Source of the DNA: Synergistaceae bacterium | Lineage (GTDB): Bacteria > Synergistota > Synergistia > Synergistales > Synergistaceae | NCBI GenBank assembly: GCA_012728505.1 | Contig: JAAYEY010000013.1 | Location: forward strand, 1 to 11,179 | Length of the DNA stretch: 11,179 nt | Direction: 5' to 3' | In this document: piece after piece, positions 1 through 7,210 of the stretch | Layout: each line of letters opens with the position of its first letter | Position numbering within the stretch: position 1 is the stretch's first letter | Notes under the pieces: generated by a model | Seen by the model: only the letters and a program-made list of their open reading frames with translations | Told to the model about the DNA's origin: nothing | Databases searched by the model: none | Translations under genes and position numbers: made by a program

Positions 1-1
1 C

Positions 2-1633
2 ACGTTAACGCTCGACAAGGTCGTACTTGAGTATCATCTGAATCTGCATGGCAATACTGATGTTAGAGTGCTCCGACACGCTTTTTTGAACAGTTATTAC
101 CAGACCGGACTTAAAAACCTGATAGATAATTCAATTATTGGCAGGACGGAAGAGGAAAGTACCTGTGAAATTGGCCTCCAAGGACTTTCCACAAACTACA
201 CAAAGCTGGATGAAATCCCTTTTGATTTTGAACGCCGCCGTATGAGCGTTGTGGTCGCGGATAAAAACGAAAAAACACAGATGATCACAAAGGGTGCTGT
301 CGAAGAAATGCTCTCTATCTGCAATTATGCGGAATATTGGGGTAAAGTCATGCCGCTGACCGATAACATCAAGAAAGAGATACTCTCAACTGTTGATCGG
401 CTCAATGACGATGGTATGCGCGTAATTGCTGTGGCACAGAAGACCAATCCGTCGCCTGTTGGCGCTTTCTCTGTGGCAGATGAATCGGACATGGTTCTGA
501 TGGGATACCTTGCATTTCTTGATCCGCCTAAAAAAACCACAGCTGCGGCAATCAGCGCATTAAATGAGAATGGTGTGGCGGTCAAAATTCTTACTGGTGA
601 CAATGACCGCGTCACTCGTGCCATCTGCAGGCAGGTCGGCTTGCAGGTTGATAATTTGATGCTCGGTTCAGATATAGAAGGCCTGTCGACAGAGGAACTA
701 AAAAAAGTCGTTGAAACTACAAATGTGTTTGCTAAACTATCCCCACAGCAAAAGGCTGACATTGTATCTATCCTTCGGGAGAACGGTCATGTCGTGGGAT
801 ATATGGGTGACGGTATTAACGATGCCCTCGCTATGAAAGCTTCAGACGTAGGCATTTCAGTCGATACAGCGGTCGATATCGCTAAGGAATCAGCACATGT
901 TATACTGCTTGAAAAAGATTTAATGGTGCTAGAAAAAGGAATCATTGAAGGCAGAAAAACCTTTGCTAACATGATCAAATATATTAAAATGACAGCCAGT
1001 TCAAACTTTGGAAACATGTTTTCAGTTGTTGTAGCGAGCGCTTTTCTACCTTTCCTTCCGATGGCGTCACTCCACTTAATTTTACTGAACCTAATATACG
1101 ATATCTCATGTACTACAATCCCGTGGGACAATGTCGATGAGGAGTTTCTCAAAATACCCAGAAAGTGGAATTCTTCTTCAATCAGCAGGTTTATGGTTTG
1201 GATAGGACCTACTAGTTCAATTTTTGACATAACAACATACCTGCTCATGTACTTTATCATCTGTCCTCTGATGACCGGAGGAGAACTCTTTCATAACATA
1301 ATAAGTACCGGGAGGCAGGAATATTATATTGCTCTGTTCCAATCAGGGTGGTTTGTCGAGTCCATGTGGAGCCAGACTTTGGTAATCCATATGATTCGCA
1401 CTCCGAAAATTCCTTTTTTGCAAAGCAGGGCATCCTTTCCTGTTATTGCTCTCACCTTTACAGGCATCGTAGTGCTAACAGCGATTCCCTTCATACCGCT
1501 CGGTACAGCAATTGGCCTTGCCCCACTCCCGGCAACGTACTTTGGATGGCTGGCTTTGACTATTGCAGGCTATATGGCACTGGTTACTTTGATAAAGGCT
1601 ATTTATATCAGAAGATACGATGAGTGGCTATAA
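2..1633 (+). CDS. mgtA: Mg2+-transporting P-type ATPase (MgtA/MgtB type), C-terminal part, cut by the left window edge
   Basis: This is a P-type ATPase that moves Mg2+ into the cytoplasm across the inner membrane using ATP. The reading frame is open to the left edge: it begins [12 protein letters not shown], the sequence that follows the DKTG phosphorylation motif, so the catalytic Asp lies about four codons outside the window. About 543 residues are visible, matching the C-terminal 60% of the roughly 900-residue MgtA/MgtB proteins. Visible landmarks are the family-typical [11 protein letters not shown], the TGD hinge (nt 593-601), MGDGIND (nt 803-823) and a C-terminal block of membrane helices that includes an IPWDNVD loop typical of MgtA. 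The GTG at nt 68 is an internal Val, not a start. The gene ends 7 bp before a strong terminator. Family assignment is secure; Mg2+ rather than another divalent ion is inferred from similarity to MgtA. Confidence 0.95.
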   Translation, partial: TLTLDKVVLEYHLNLHGNTDVRVLRHAFLNSYYQTGLKNLIDNSIIGRTEEESTCEIGLQGLSTNYTKLDEIPFDFERRRMSVVVADKNEKTQMITKGAVEEMLSICNYAEYWGKVMPLTDNIKKEILSTVDRLNDDGMRVIAVAQKTNPSPVGAFSVADESDMVLMGYLAFLDPPKKTTAAAISALNENGVAVKILTGDNDRVTRAICRQVGLQVDNLMLGSDIEGLSTEELKKVVETTNVFAKLSPQQKADIVSILRENGHVVGYMGDGINDALAMKASDVGISVDTAVDIAKESAHVILLEKDLMVLEKGIIEGRKTFANMIKYIKMTASSNFGNMFSVVVASAFLPFLPMASLHLILLNLIYDISCTTIPWDNVDEEFLKIPRKWNSSSISRFMVWIGPTSSIFDITTYLLMYFIICPLMTGGELFHNIISTGRQEYYIALFQSGWFVESMWSQTLVIHMIRTPKIPFLQSRASFPVIALTFTGIVVLTAIPFIPLGTAIGLAPLPATYFGWLALTIAGYMALVTLIKAIYIRRYDEWL

Positions 1634-1640
1634 AGGAAAC

Positions 1641-1685
1641 AATGAGGGCTACCAGCTTAACGCCGATAGCCCTCATTTTATTTTA
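1641..1685 (+). terminator. Rho-independent terminator, possibly bidirectional
   Basis: A perfect 11-bp inverted repeat (AATGAGGGCTA at 1641-1651, TAGCCCTCATT at 1667-1677) encloses a 15-nt loop and runs into a T-rich tail (TTTTATTTTAA), 7 bp after the MgtA stop codon. Read on the reverse strand, the same stem is followed by TGTTTCCTTT, a poorer U-tract. It may therefore also stop transcripts from the convergent symporter gene, whose stop lies about 110 bp away. Confidence 0.85.
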
Positions 1686-1786
1686 ACATTTAGCTTGCCA
1701 ACTGCTCTATTTGAATGTCCCCCTGTAATTCCTTAGCTTATGCCAGTCAAGTAGGAAAACTTTCTTTCTTAACAAAGTTCCGATTT

Positions 1787-3166
1787 CTATCTTCTCAGTT
1801 CACCCGATTTAATTTTTGCATCAAAATCGGCCGTGAGGCGTTTCATTTCCTTACTAAGGAGAAGGAGTCCGACAAGGTTGGGTATCGCCATAAGGCCGTT
1901 CAGTGTATCAGAGAGATCCCACAGGTTAGCAAGAATCCCTGCGCCGCCCCATCCGCCAAGCACTACTAGAACTATCCAAAGCAACTTAAATGGTTTTATC
2001 ATGCCGGGTCCGCCGCAAAGATAGACTAAAGCGGTCTCGCCATACCAGTACCAACCTAGGATAGTTGAAAAGGCAAACAGTGCCAGTGCTAGCGAAAGTA
2101 TCATGGTCCCTGTACCGCCAAGCGTCATCGAGAAAGCAGAGAGTGTAAGCTGAGCTCCCGTAAGTTCAGCCTGGCTGGTGAGAACTCCGGTAGTAAGAAT
2201 TGTTGTAGCGGTAAGAGTGCATATCACAATGGTGTCCATGAAAACTTCGAAAATACCGTAAAGCCCCTGACGCACTGGATGATCCACTTTAGCAGTACAG
2301 TGCACCATAGGCGCAGAACCAAGACCTGCTTCGTTGGAGAACACACCGCGGGCAATGCCTCGTGTTATCGCAGTTTTAACCGCCCAACCTGCCATTGCTC
2401 CTGGCAGTGCCATTGGGTCTCCAAAAGCTCCCTGGAAAGCCATTGATATCGCACCGGGGATTGCATCCATATGCTGGAAGATAACTGCAAAAGCTCCAAC
2501 AATGTAGAAAACTGCCATAAAAGGTACAAGGTAGACTGTTACAGTTGCTATGCTTTTAAGTCCGCCCCATACTACAAGGCCGGTTAGGATCGCAAGTACA
2601 ACAGCAGTATAAATGTGGGGAACACCGAATGCGAGAAAGATACCTTCAGCTGTTGAGTTTGCCTGTACCATGTTGCCTATACCAAAAGAAGCAAGGAATG
2701 CGAAAAGGGCAAAAAGCACTGCCAGCCATTTCATTCCCAAGCCTTTTTCGAGTATATACATGGTGCCGCCTCTATACTGGCCCAGCTCGTCTTTTTCGCG
2801 GTACCGAACTGCAAGGGTCACTTCACAGAATTTAGTGGTCATACCAAATATCGCAGATATGAGCATCCAAACTAAAGCTCCCGGACCTCCAAGATGGAGG
2901 GCGGTAGCTACTCCTGCTATATTACCTGTACCTACTGTTGCAGCAAGAGCTGTTGCCATAGCAGCGAAAGATGAGATACTACCCTCCTCAGCACTTTTTT
3001 CCTTAAGCCTGCCAAGGACTTCTCTAAGCATAAGCCCGAAATACCGAACCTGAGGAAAACCAAGGATGAATGTGAGCCAGATACCTGTACCGACTAATAA
3101 TGTAAGCATCCAGGGACCCCATACAATACCATTGATAATTCCATTGAGCTTCCATACCACTTCCAT
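1787..3166 (-). CDS. Sodium:alanine/glycine symporter, AGCS family (AlsT/AgcS/DagA-like)
   Basis: This is an inner-membrane secondary transporter that imports small neutral amino acids (Ala, Gly) with Na+. From the chosen ATG it has 459 residues, normal for the family. It is almost entirely hydrophobic, with about 11 helices. The AGCS hallmark GTGNIAGVATALHLGGPG lies at residues 79-96, GNMVQANS at 164-171 and SNEAGLGSAP at 277-286. The start is placed at ATG 3166, because the in-frame TTG 18 nt upstream lies within the Shine-Dalgarno stretch (TGAGGGAGAG) that serves this ATG. The gene stands alone, convergent with MgtA, after a roughly 470-bp upstream gap in which I see no glycine riboswitch and no convincing promoter. 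Substrate choice between Ala, Gly and others cannot be read from the sequence. Confidence 0.95.
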   Translation of the reverse strand: MEVVWKLNGIINGIVWGPWMLTLLVGTGIWLTFILGFPQVRYFGLMLREVLGRLKEKSAEEGSISSFAAMATALAATVGTGNIAGVATALHLGGPGALVWMLISAIFGMTTKFCEVTLAVRYREKDELGQYRGGTMYILEKGLGMKWLAVLFALFAFLASFGIGNMVQANSTAEGIFLAFGVPHIYTAVVLAILTGLVVWGGLKSIATVTVYLVPFMAVFYIVGAFAVIFQHMDAIPGAISMAFQGAFGDPMALPGAMAGWAVKTAITRGIARGVFSNEAGLGSAPMVHCTAKVDHPVRQGLYGIFEVFMDTIVICTLTATTILTTGVLTSQAELTGAQLTLSAFSMTLGGTGTMILSLALALFAFSTILGWYWYGETALVYLCGGPGMIKPFKLLWIVLVVLGGWGGAGILANLWDLSDTLNGLMAIPNLVGLLLLSKEMKRLTADFDAKIKSGELRR

Positions 3167-3375
3167 GAAAACACTCTCCCTCAAAAATTAAAATATAAAA
3201 GTAAAAACATAAAATAAGGGAAACATCCCCGAAAATCTTTTGACAGACTATCACGCTGTTTAGAATTTGTCTACAATTTTTTATAAATTTAATTAAATGT
3301 AAAGGGTTATCTTCTGCATTAAGAAATGGTTTGCTTGTAGATAATTAAAGCCTCTACCTTTATTTCAAATATTTT

Positions 3376-3401
3376 ACTGTATCTATATCTCTTGTTACAG
3401 T
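3376..3401. repeat. Inverted repeat ACTGTA-N14-TACAGT
   Basis: Perfect 6-bp arms (3376-3381 and 3396-3401) flank a 14-nt spacer. Such a repeat could bind a dimeric regulator, but arms of this length arise readily by chance in AT-rich DNA. The CTG-to-CAG spacing does not fit a classical LexA box. Confidence 0.3.
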
Positions 3402-3447
3402 CTAAATTAAAATTTTGATTGTATGCTAAACAGTAAATTAACGAGAC

Positions 3448-3466
3448 TATCTAAATTTTATAGATA
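3448..3466. repeat. Inverted repeat TATCTA-N7-TAGATA
   Basis: Perfect 6-bp arms (3448-3453 and 3461-3466) flank a 7-nt AT spacer. It lies about 65 bp upstream of the -35 box of the diguanylate cyclase promoter, where an activator might bind. The half-site TATCTAAAT recurs once at 3581-3589, inside the expected leader of that gene. Confidence 0.35.
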
Positions 3467-3468
3467 AA

Positions 3469-3489
3469 TTACTTGTATACAGGAAGTAA
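3469..3489. repeat. Inverted repeat TTACTT-N9-AAGTAA around a TGTATACA palindrome
   Basis: Perfect 6-bp arms (3469-3474 and 3484-3489) surround a spacer containing most of the 8-bp palindrome TGTATACA (3474-3481). It sits 2 bp after the previous inverted repeat, so together they form a compact 42-bp block of dyads upstream of the cyclase promoter. A regulatory role is inferred only from position and symmetry. Confidence 0.35.
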
Positions 3490-3531
3490 AATCATTTCTG
3501 TAATAAAAACAAGACGCCTCCGTCAGAGCCA

Positions 3532-3560
3532 TTGATTTTTTGAGTTTTGTGGCATAGAAT
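3532..3560 (+). promoter_or_regulatory. Sigma-70-type promoter for the diguanylate cyclase gene
   Basis: The -35 hexamer TTGATT (3532-3537) and -10 hexamer TAGAAT (3555-3560) are separated by 17 bp. Transcription would start near 3567, giving a leader of about 70 nt before the TTG start at 3638. The downstream gene has no other forward gene near it, so it needs its own promoter. Confidence 0.6.
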
Positions 3561-3637
3561 CAACGGGCTTGAAATGTAGTTATCTAAATGAAGCATAAAT
3601 TCTAACAGTTTCTTGAAAATAGGAGTAAATATCGATA

Positions 3638-4807
3638 TTGAAAAAGCTTTTGAAAAATCAATCATCCACCTTTTTTTTGATTATCTTTCTCTTAGGGATT
3701 GTCATGGTTGTTCCCTCATTTTTTTTCTATCAACGCATAGTAGAAACGATAACAGCCGAAACCAATAAACAGGCAAAGGCCGTTGCTTTTTCTGTTTCAA
3801 AATTTATTGAGAAAGATATTAAAGAATACGACAAACTCTCTTCTGCTCAAAACCACTCAGAGAGCTTGTATGATTCTGACTACTACAAGACCATGTCATC
3901 TTTGCTGGGGAATATCAAAGATGAGACAGGAGCTAAATTTATATATACTGAAAAGAGGCTTTCTGACGAGGAAGTCGCTTATATTCTGGACGCGGAAGAG
4001 GTTGAGAGCGATAATCATTCTCCGCTAGGAACAAGAGATAAGATATCTGAAATAGAAAAGATGGCCTTCACTAAAACTAAAGGAACATTATCTGGCGCTG
4101 TGGTATACGAAAAATGGGGAAAGCTCTTCTCTACTTTTGCACCTATTTGGAATATAGATACCGGGGAAATATCGGGGCTCGTGGGTGTAGATTTTTCACC
4201 TATCTATGTAGAGAAATCTGCAAGGAGGCTCAGAATCACCCTCATAATAGGCCTTTTAGGAGCAATTTTATTAACAGTTGTAGTAATACAAATACTGCTC
4301 ACATTCATAACCCGCAATCTAAATACGGACTATATGACCAAACTCTATAACAGACGCAGCTACGACAACTCTATAAAAAAAGCAATCGAAGGTGGATATC
4401 CTTTTTCTCTCATGGTAATCGATGTTGATGACTTCAAGGTCGTGAACGACAGTCTCGGACACATCGTGGGCGATAACGCTCTCAAAGAGATAGCAGGCCT
4501 GATAAAACAGAACACACGAAATGAGGACCTTTGTTTTCGTTACGGTGGAGATGAGTTTGCCGTAATCTTACCGAATGCAAAAAAAGAAGAGGCAATACTC
4601 ATAGGAGAAAGGATTCAGTCTAGAATCCTTTTAGACAACTTAAACACCAAAGGCCTTTCTGAATTAAAAATATCGTTAAGTGTTGGAGTCGCTCAATGGA
4701 ATCCCGGAATGAGCCCTCAAGACCTCACGGAATTGGCTGACAAAGCAATGTACTCTTCGAAAAATAGAAGCAAGAAGAGGACATCTGTCTTAGAGAAAGA
4801 GTCGTAG
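3638..4807 (+). CDS. Membrane diguanylate cyclase with periplasmic sensor region and GGDEF domain
   Basis: This enzyme condenses two GTP into cyclic di-GMP at the inner membrane. The order is TM1 (about residues 12-32), an extracytoplasmic region of about 165 residues, TM2 (about 199-223) and a GGDEF domain (about 228-385). The catalytic motif RYGGDEF is intact (GGDEF 303-307). So are the metal-binding Asp262 in VIDVDDFK, Asn270 and the GHIVGD stretch. An RxxD inhibitory site (Arg294-Asp297) precedes GGDEF by the canonical five residues, so product inhibition is expected. The sensor region fits a single Cache-like fold by length and layout, but its ligand is unknown. The start is a TTG, chosen because AGGAG lies 12 nt upstream (3621-3625). 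No phosphodiesterase (EAL/HD-GYP) domain is present. The stop is 3 bp from the stop of the convergent VOC gene. Confidence 0.93.
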   Translation: MKKLLKNQSSTFFLIIFLLGIVMVVPSFFFYQRIVETITAETNKQAKAVAFSVSKFIEKDIKEYDKLSSAQNHSESLYDSDYYKTMSSLLGNIKDETGAKFIYTEKRLSDEEVAYILDAEEVESDNHSPLGTRDKISEIEKMAFTKTKGTLSGAVVYEKWGKLFSTFAPIWNIDTGEISGLVGVDFSPIYVEKSARRLRITLIIGLLGAILLTVVVIQILLTFITRNLNTDYMTKLYNRRSYDNSIKKAIEGGYPFSLMVIDVDDFKVVNDSLGHIVGDNALKEIAGLIKQNTRNEDLCFRYGGDEFAVILPNAKKEEAILIGERIQSRILLDNLNTKGLSELKISLSVGVAQWNPGMSPQDLTELADKAMYSSKNRSKKRTSVLEKES

Positions 4808-4810
4808 TAT

Positions 4811-5212
4811 CTACTTGATCCGACCTATCTCATGTTCTTCTCTACGTTCAGGAATGATTTCTAGCCAGTACCCATCAGGATCTTCAATGAAGTAAATCCC
4901 CATATCCTTGTTTTCATAACATATGCATTCCATTTTTTCGTGATAAGCATGGAAAGCTTCAAAATCTTTTACTGTAAAGGCAAGATGGAATTCACACTCG
5001 CCAAGGTCATATTTTTCCGTTCTATCGTGCAAATAAGTTAGTTCTAACTGGAAATTAGTTTCGCCGTCCCCCAGATACACTAGAGTAAAATCGGGCTTTT
5101 CTTTCCTGCTAACCTCTTTAAGCCCCAACGCCTCCTCATAAAATTTCATGCTTTTCGTGAGATCTAGTACATTGAAATTAAAATGAGCAAACTTAGCTTT
5201 CACAACTATCAT
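4811..5212 (-). CDS. Glyoxalase/VOC-superfamily protein, lactoylglutathione lyase-like
   Basis: This is a small cytoplasmic metalloenzyme of the vicinal-oxygen-chelate fold, built of two beta-alpha-beta-beta-beta modules in 133 residues. Potential metal ligands occur in the glyoxalase I pattern: His10, Glu57, His76 and Glu118. The FIEDPDGYWLEIIP ending at 121 is typical of glyoxalase I-like members. By family it could isomerise methylglyoxal-thiol adducts, but many VOC proteins have other substrates or bind drugs, so the reaction is uncertain. It is the last gene of the MATE-MarR-VOC row, 52 bp after the MarR stop. A TATATT with a weak TTAATG 17 bp upstream in that gap could be an internal promoter. 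The ATG at 5212 has GAGAG only 3 nt upstream; a GTG three codons in (5203) is a possible alternative start. Confidence 0.85.
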   Translation of the reverse strand: MIVVKAKFAHFNFNVLDLTKSMKFYEEALGLKEVSRKEKPDFTLVYLGDGETNFQLELTYLHDRTEKYDLGECEFHLAFTVKDFEAFHAYHEKMECICYENKDMGIYFIEDPDGYWLEIIPERREEHEIGRIK

Positions 5213-5264
5213 CTTCTCTCAGGTTTTTTAAAAAAATATAAATGTTATCTTCACAGCCATTAAC

Positions 5265-5723
5265 TTATTCTTTGAGACCTTTCTCAAGTTCTGTGCAGAA
5301 ATATTTTACCGTTTTAAAGGCACGGAGCAGCTCCGTCTTACTTAATGATGAAAGGGCCTCTATTTCCCAGTCGTGCAGCTCTTTTACAAGCTTTTCAGCC
5401 AGTACTTTCCCCTCCTGGGTAAACCTTATCACCTTACGTCTTCGGTCTTTTTCGTGAGCAAAACGGCCAATAATAGCTTTTTTTTCCAGGGCATCCAATG
5501 TGGCAGTCATCGTCTGCCTGGGTATACCCAGAAAATCAGCGACCTCAGCAGGTTCAACTCCTTGAGGTCTCATATGCAGTTCTTCTATTAGAGTCATCGC
5601 GTTGTTAGACACACCATGTTTCTGTGCCCAGCATGTGTAAACCCTGTCATATCGACGCCAAAGATCGGAAAGTTCAAGCAGTGTTTTAATCTCATTCTTT
5701 TTTTCTGTCTTTTTCATTTGCAT
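5265..5723 (-). CDS. MarR-family transcriptional regulator
   Basis: This is a dimeric winged-helix DNA-binding protein, usually a repressor of its own operon that is released by small phenolic or oxidative ligands. The 152-residue product shows the MarR layout: an N-terminal dimerisation helix, a helix-turn-helix around 57-82 (EVADFLGIPRQTMTATLDAL), a basic wing with DRRRKVIRFTQEG at 93-105, and C-terminal helices. Two cysteines (31 and 143) are present, but no redox motif can be claimed. The ATG at 5723 is chosen over a longer upstream reading because a perfect AGGAGG sits 6 nt before it and the longer form would run into the MATE gene. The gap to the MATE stop is 10 bp, so co-transcription is very likely. 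The obvious targets are the adjacent MATE promoters. Confidence 0.93.
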   Translation of the reverse strand: MQMKKTEKKNEIKTLLELSDLWRRYDRVYTCWAQKHGVSNNAMTLIEELHMRPQGVEPAEVADFLGIPRQTMTATLDALEKKAIIGRFAHEKDRRRKVIRFTQEGKVLAEKLVKELHDWEIEALSSLSKTELLRAFKTVKYFCTELEKGLKE

Positions 5724-5729
5724 GCAGGG

Positions 5730-5735
5730 CCTCCT
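5730..5735 (-). promoter_or_regulatory. Perfect Shine-Dalgarno AGGAGG deciding the MarR start
   Basis: AGGAGG on the reverse strand overlaps the TAG stop of the upstream MATE gene and lies 6 nt before ATG 5723. It fixes the MarR start and suggests that the regulator is well translated from the shared message. Confidence 0.8.
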
Positions 5736-7098
5736 AAAGATTTCTATGTGCGAGATGGACAAATGAAACCGCCCTTGACTCAACAAACCACATAACCATT
5801 AATATGGCAGAGAGGACAACATTTGCAAAGACCATGGAAATCCAGACACCATCCAACTTCCAGAAAGTTGGGAGAAGCCAGATGAAAAATGGCAGTATCA
5901 GAAAAGGATCTACATATGTAATAAATGAAGAGTGCCCCGATTGTCCTATCGACTGAAAATATGAAGCGCCTACCTTACATAAACCAAGGAAGGGAAACAT
6001 TGGTGAAGCAAGCATAAGTCCCCTAGACACCATGGCAGCAGTGCTACCACGCATTGAGAAAAAGCCAGGTATAAATGGAGCAAAAACAAAGAGCAAAACT
6101 GAACAAATTATTCCGATGCCAAATGCAGACGAAAAACCCATTTTCGCTGTAAACCTTCTTCTTGCCGGCAGTAAAGCACCGTGATAGTAGCTTACGAGAG
6201 GCTGTATCCCTTCTGCTACACCCTCTTGGAGCATTACTCCCACGGGTATAACATAGCTTATGACCGAGTATGCCGCGATAGCTTGCTCCCCACCATAGCT
6301 AAAGGACTGCCAGTTATGCATAATCATTGTCAGGGCAGCTGCCACCTGTACACCAAAAGGAGAAATTCCCATCGACATTGTTCTGCCTGAAAAGGCAAGA
6401 GATCTCCACATTTTTTTGAATCTCAGTTTTACGTTAGAATTACCGCTGAGAAAGTGATAAAAAAGCAGGATAGCAGTAAACGTTTGTGAAATAACTGTAG
6501 CCCATGCGGCACCAGCTACTCCGAAGGGATATATTAGAACAAGAATCCAGTCGAGAATAATATTCAGGACAAAACCGGTTATCATGATGTACATCGCTTT
6601 ACGAGGATGACCATCGTTCCTTACTGCTCCGAGCATTCCCATCATGAATATTTCTGATGAAGAAAACAATAGAAGTATAAGAGCATAGACTGTTGCCAGA
6701 CTTGCAAGCTCTTTTGAAACATTGAAAAGGCCTATTAGGTTGGGCAGCAATATGCTGAAAGAGAAGGAGATTAAAAGGGAAGCAAGAACCATAAGCATGA
6801 CCATACAAGCAAGAACCCTCTCCGCGGTCTTCATGCGCCCTCTTCCCATACTAGTCGAAATAAGAGCACCTCCGCCAACTCCGATACCTGCTCCCGTTGC
6901 TATTGCAACCATGGTGAAAGGGTATGCTATTCCAATTGCGGCAAGCCCTGAGTTGCCTGTTGCCATTCCCACAAAAAAACCATCTACGATAGTATATACT
7001 CCGCTCAAAAGCTGCGATGCAAGTGCAGGAAGTACAAATCTACAGAAAAGAAGTGACATATCTTTATAATTTTTAGCTCTCCAAGTTAACGTTAACAA
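5734..7098 (-). CDS. MATE-family multidrug efflux transporter (first gene of the MarR operon)
   Basis: This is an inner-membrane exporter that expels cationic drugs or metabolites using a Na+ or H+ gradient. It is about 454 residues long with 12 predicted helices. It has the MATE N-terminal pattern (FVLPALASQLLSGVYTIVDG, then GLAAIGIAYPFTM) repeated in looser form in the second half. The start is ambiguous. TTG 7098 is preferred because GGAG lies 9 nt upstream and the residues before the later ATG (7059, no usable Shine-Dalgarno) look like a normal cytosolic N-terminus. TTG 7113 is also possible, with AGGA only 4 nt away. The gene is followed after 10 bp by the MarR gene. Promoter and candidate operator lie just upstream. 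Substrates cannot be predicted. Confidence 0.92.
   Translation of the reverse strand: MLTLTWRAKNYKDMSLLFCRFVLPALASQLLSGVYTIVDGFFVGMATGNSGLAAIGIAYPFTMVAIATGAGIGVGGGALISTSMGRGRMKTAERVLACMVMLMVLASLLISFSFSILLPNLIGLFNVSKELASLATVYALILLLFSSSEIFMMGMLGAVRNDGHPRKAMYIMITGFVLNIILDWILVLIYPFGVAGAAWATVISQTFTAILLFYHFLSGNSNVKLRFKKMWRSLAFSGRTMSMGISPFGVQVAAALTMIMHNWQSFSYGGEQAIAAYSVISYVIPVGVMLQEGVAEGIQPLVSYYHGALLPARRRFTAKMGFSSAFGIGIICSVLLFVFAPFIPGFFSMRGSTAAMVSRGLMLASPMFPFLGLCKVGASYFQSIGQSGHSSFITYVDPFLILPFFIWLLPTFWKLDGVWISMVFANVVLSAILMVMWFVESRAVSFVHLAHRNL
7085..7096. repeat. 12-bp perfect palindrome GTTAACGTTAAC
   Basis: Two tandem GTTAAC hexamers form a perfect 12-bp palindrome at the extreme 5' end of the first MATE gene, about 40-50 nt downstream of its expected transcription start. 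It could be a secondary operator or part of the leader, or simply coding sequence (Leu-Thr-Leu-Thr). Confidence 0.4.
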
Positions 7099-7127
7099 AA
7101 ATAACAGCTCCAAGTAGTCCTAGTCAA

Positions 7128-7149
7128 TATCATCCACACATGGATAATA
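7128..7149. promoter_or_regulatory. Candidate MarR operator dyad overlapping the -10 box
   Basis: The forward-strand arms TATCATCCA (7128-7136) and TGGATAATA (7141-7149) match at 8 of 9 positions around a CACA centre, giving a 22-bp dyad. It covers the whole -10 hexamer (7144-7149) and the start of transcription of the MATE-MarR promoter. Size, symmetry and position fit a MarR-type repressor site. That the adjacent MarR protein binds here is inferred. Confidence 0.6.
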
Positions 7150-7171
7150 CAGCATTTTACTATTTTGTCAA
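7144..7171 (-). promoter_or_regulatory. Strong sigma-70-type promoter of the MATE-MarR(-VOC) operon
   Basis: On the reverse strand a consensus -35 TTGACA (7171-7166) and a near-consensus -10 TATTAT (7149-7144) are 16 bp apart. The start site would fall near 7137, about 40 nt before the preferred MATE start. The -35 hexamer is shared, offset by one base, with the promoter running the other way. Confidence 0.75.
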
Positions 7172-7194
7172 CGATTTAAGCTGCTTTTAATAAT
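7165..7194 (+). promoter_or_regulatory. Divergent promoter of the second MATE-nitroreductase operon
   Basis: TTGTCA (7165-7170) and AATAAT (7189-7194), each matching consensus at five of six positions, are separated by 18 bp. The -35 box occupies almost the same bases as the reverse-strand TTGACA, so two RNA polymerases could not sit on both promoters at once. The start would be near 7201, giving a leader of about 75 nt. Confidence 0.55.
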
Positions 7195-7210
7195 CAGTTG
7201 CAGTAATAAT

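Larger units (their letters stand above)
3167..3637. other. AT-rich divergent intergenic region between the AGCS symporter and the diguanylate cyclase
   Basis: These 471 bp carry no credible gene. They hold upstream sequence for both flanking genes: the symporter Shine-Dalgarno at the left end, three short inverted repeats around 3376-3489, and a good forward promoter at 3532-3560. A palindromic TTGT-N2-ACAA occurs at 3267-3276, and a related TTGTATACA at 3473-3481. I found no tRNA-like or riboswitch-like fold by eye. Confidence 0.6.

Noticed and set aside
68..70. GTG as the start of the first gene
   Set aside because: The frame is open to the window edge and the preceding residues match MgtA, so this is an internal Val codon.
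787..1260. Open frame of 157 codons on the reverse strand opposite MgtA
   Set aside because: It lies wholly inside a strongly conserved P-type ATPase frame, resembles no family and has no ribosome site; it is a shadow frame.
2613..3053. Open frame of 146 codons on the forward strand opposite the AGCS symporter
   Set aside because: The opposite frame encodes an unmistakable AGCS transporter; this one is a composition shadow rich in Pro, Ser and Ala.
3218..3229. GGGA-AACA-TCCC hairpin in the symporter leader, considered as an attenuator
   Set aside because: The stem is only 4 bp and the run after it is interrupted; too weak to call.
3241..3276. TTGTAG-17-TGATAG on the reverse strand as the symporter promoter
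   Set aside because: Spacing is right but the hexamers match consensus at only three and two positions.
3167..3400. Possible glycine riboswitch upstream of the AGCS symporter
   Set aside because: Such riboswitches often precede these genes, but I see no conserved core or long paired helices in this AT-rich leader.
4808..4829. GTAG-TAT-CTAC hairpin at the end of the diguanylate cyclase gene
   Set aside because: The 4-bp stem with a 3-nt loop has no T-run on either strand.
5724..5786. Longer N-terminus for the MarR protein beginning at 5786
   Set aside because: It would overlap the MATE gene by 53 bp, lacks family similarity and ignores the perfect AGGAGG before ATG 5723.
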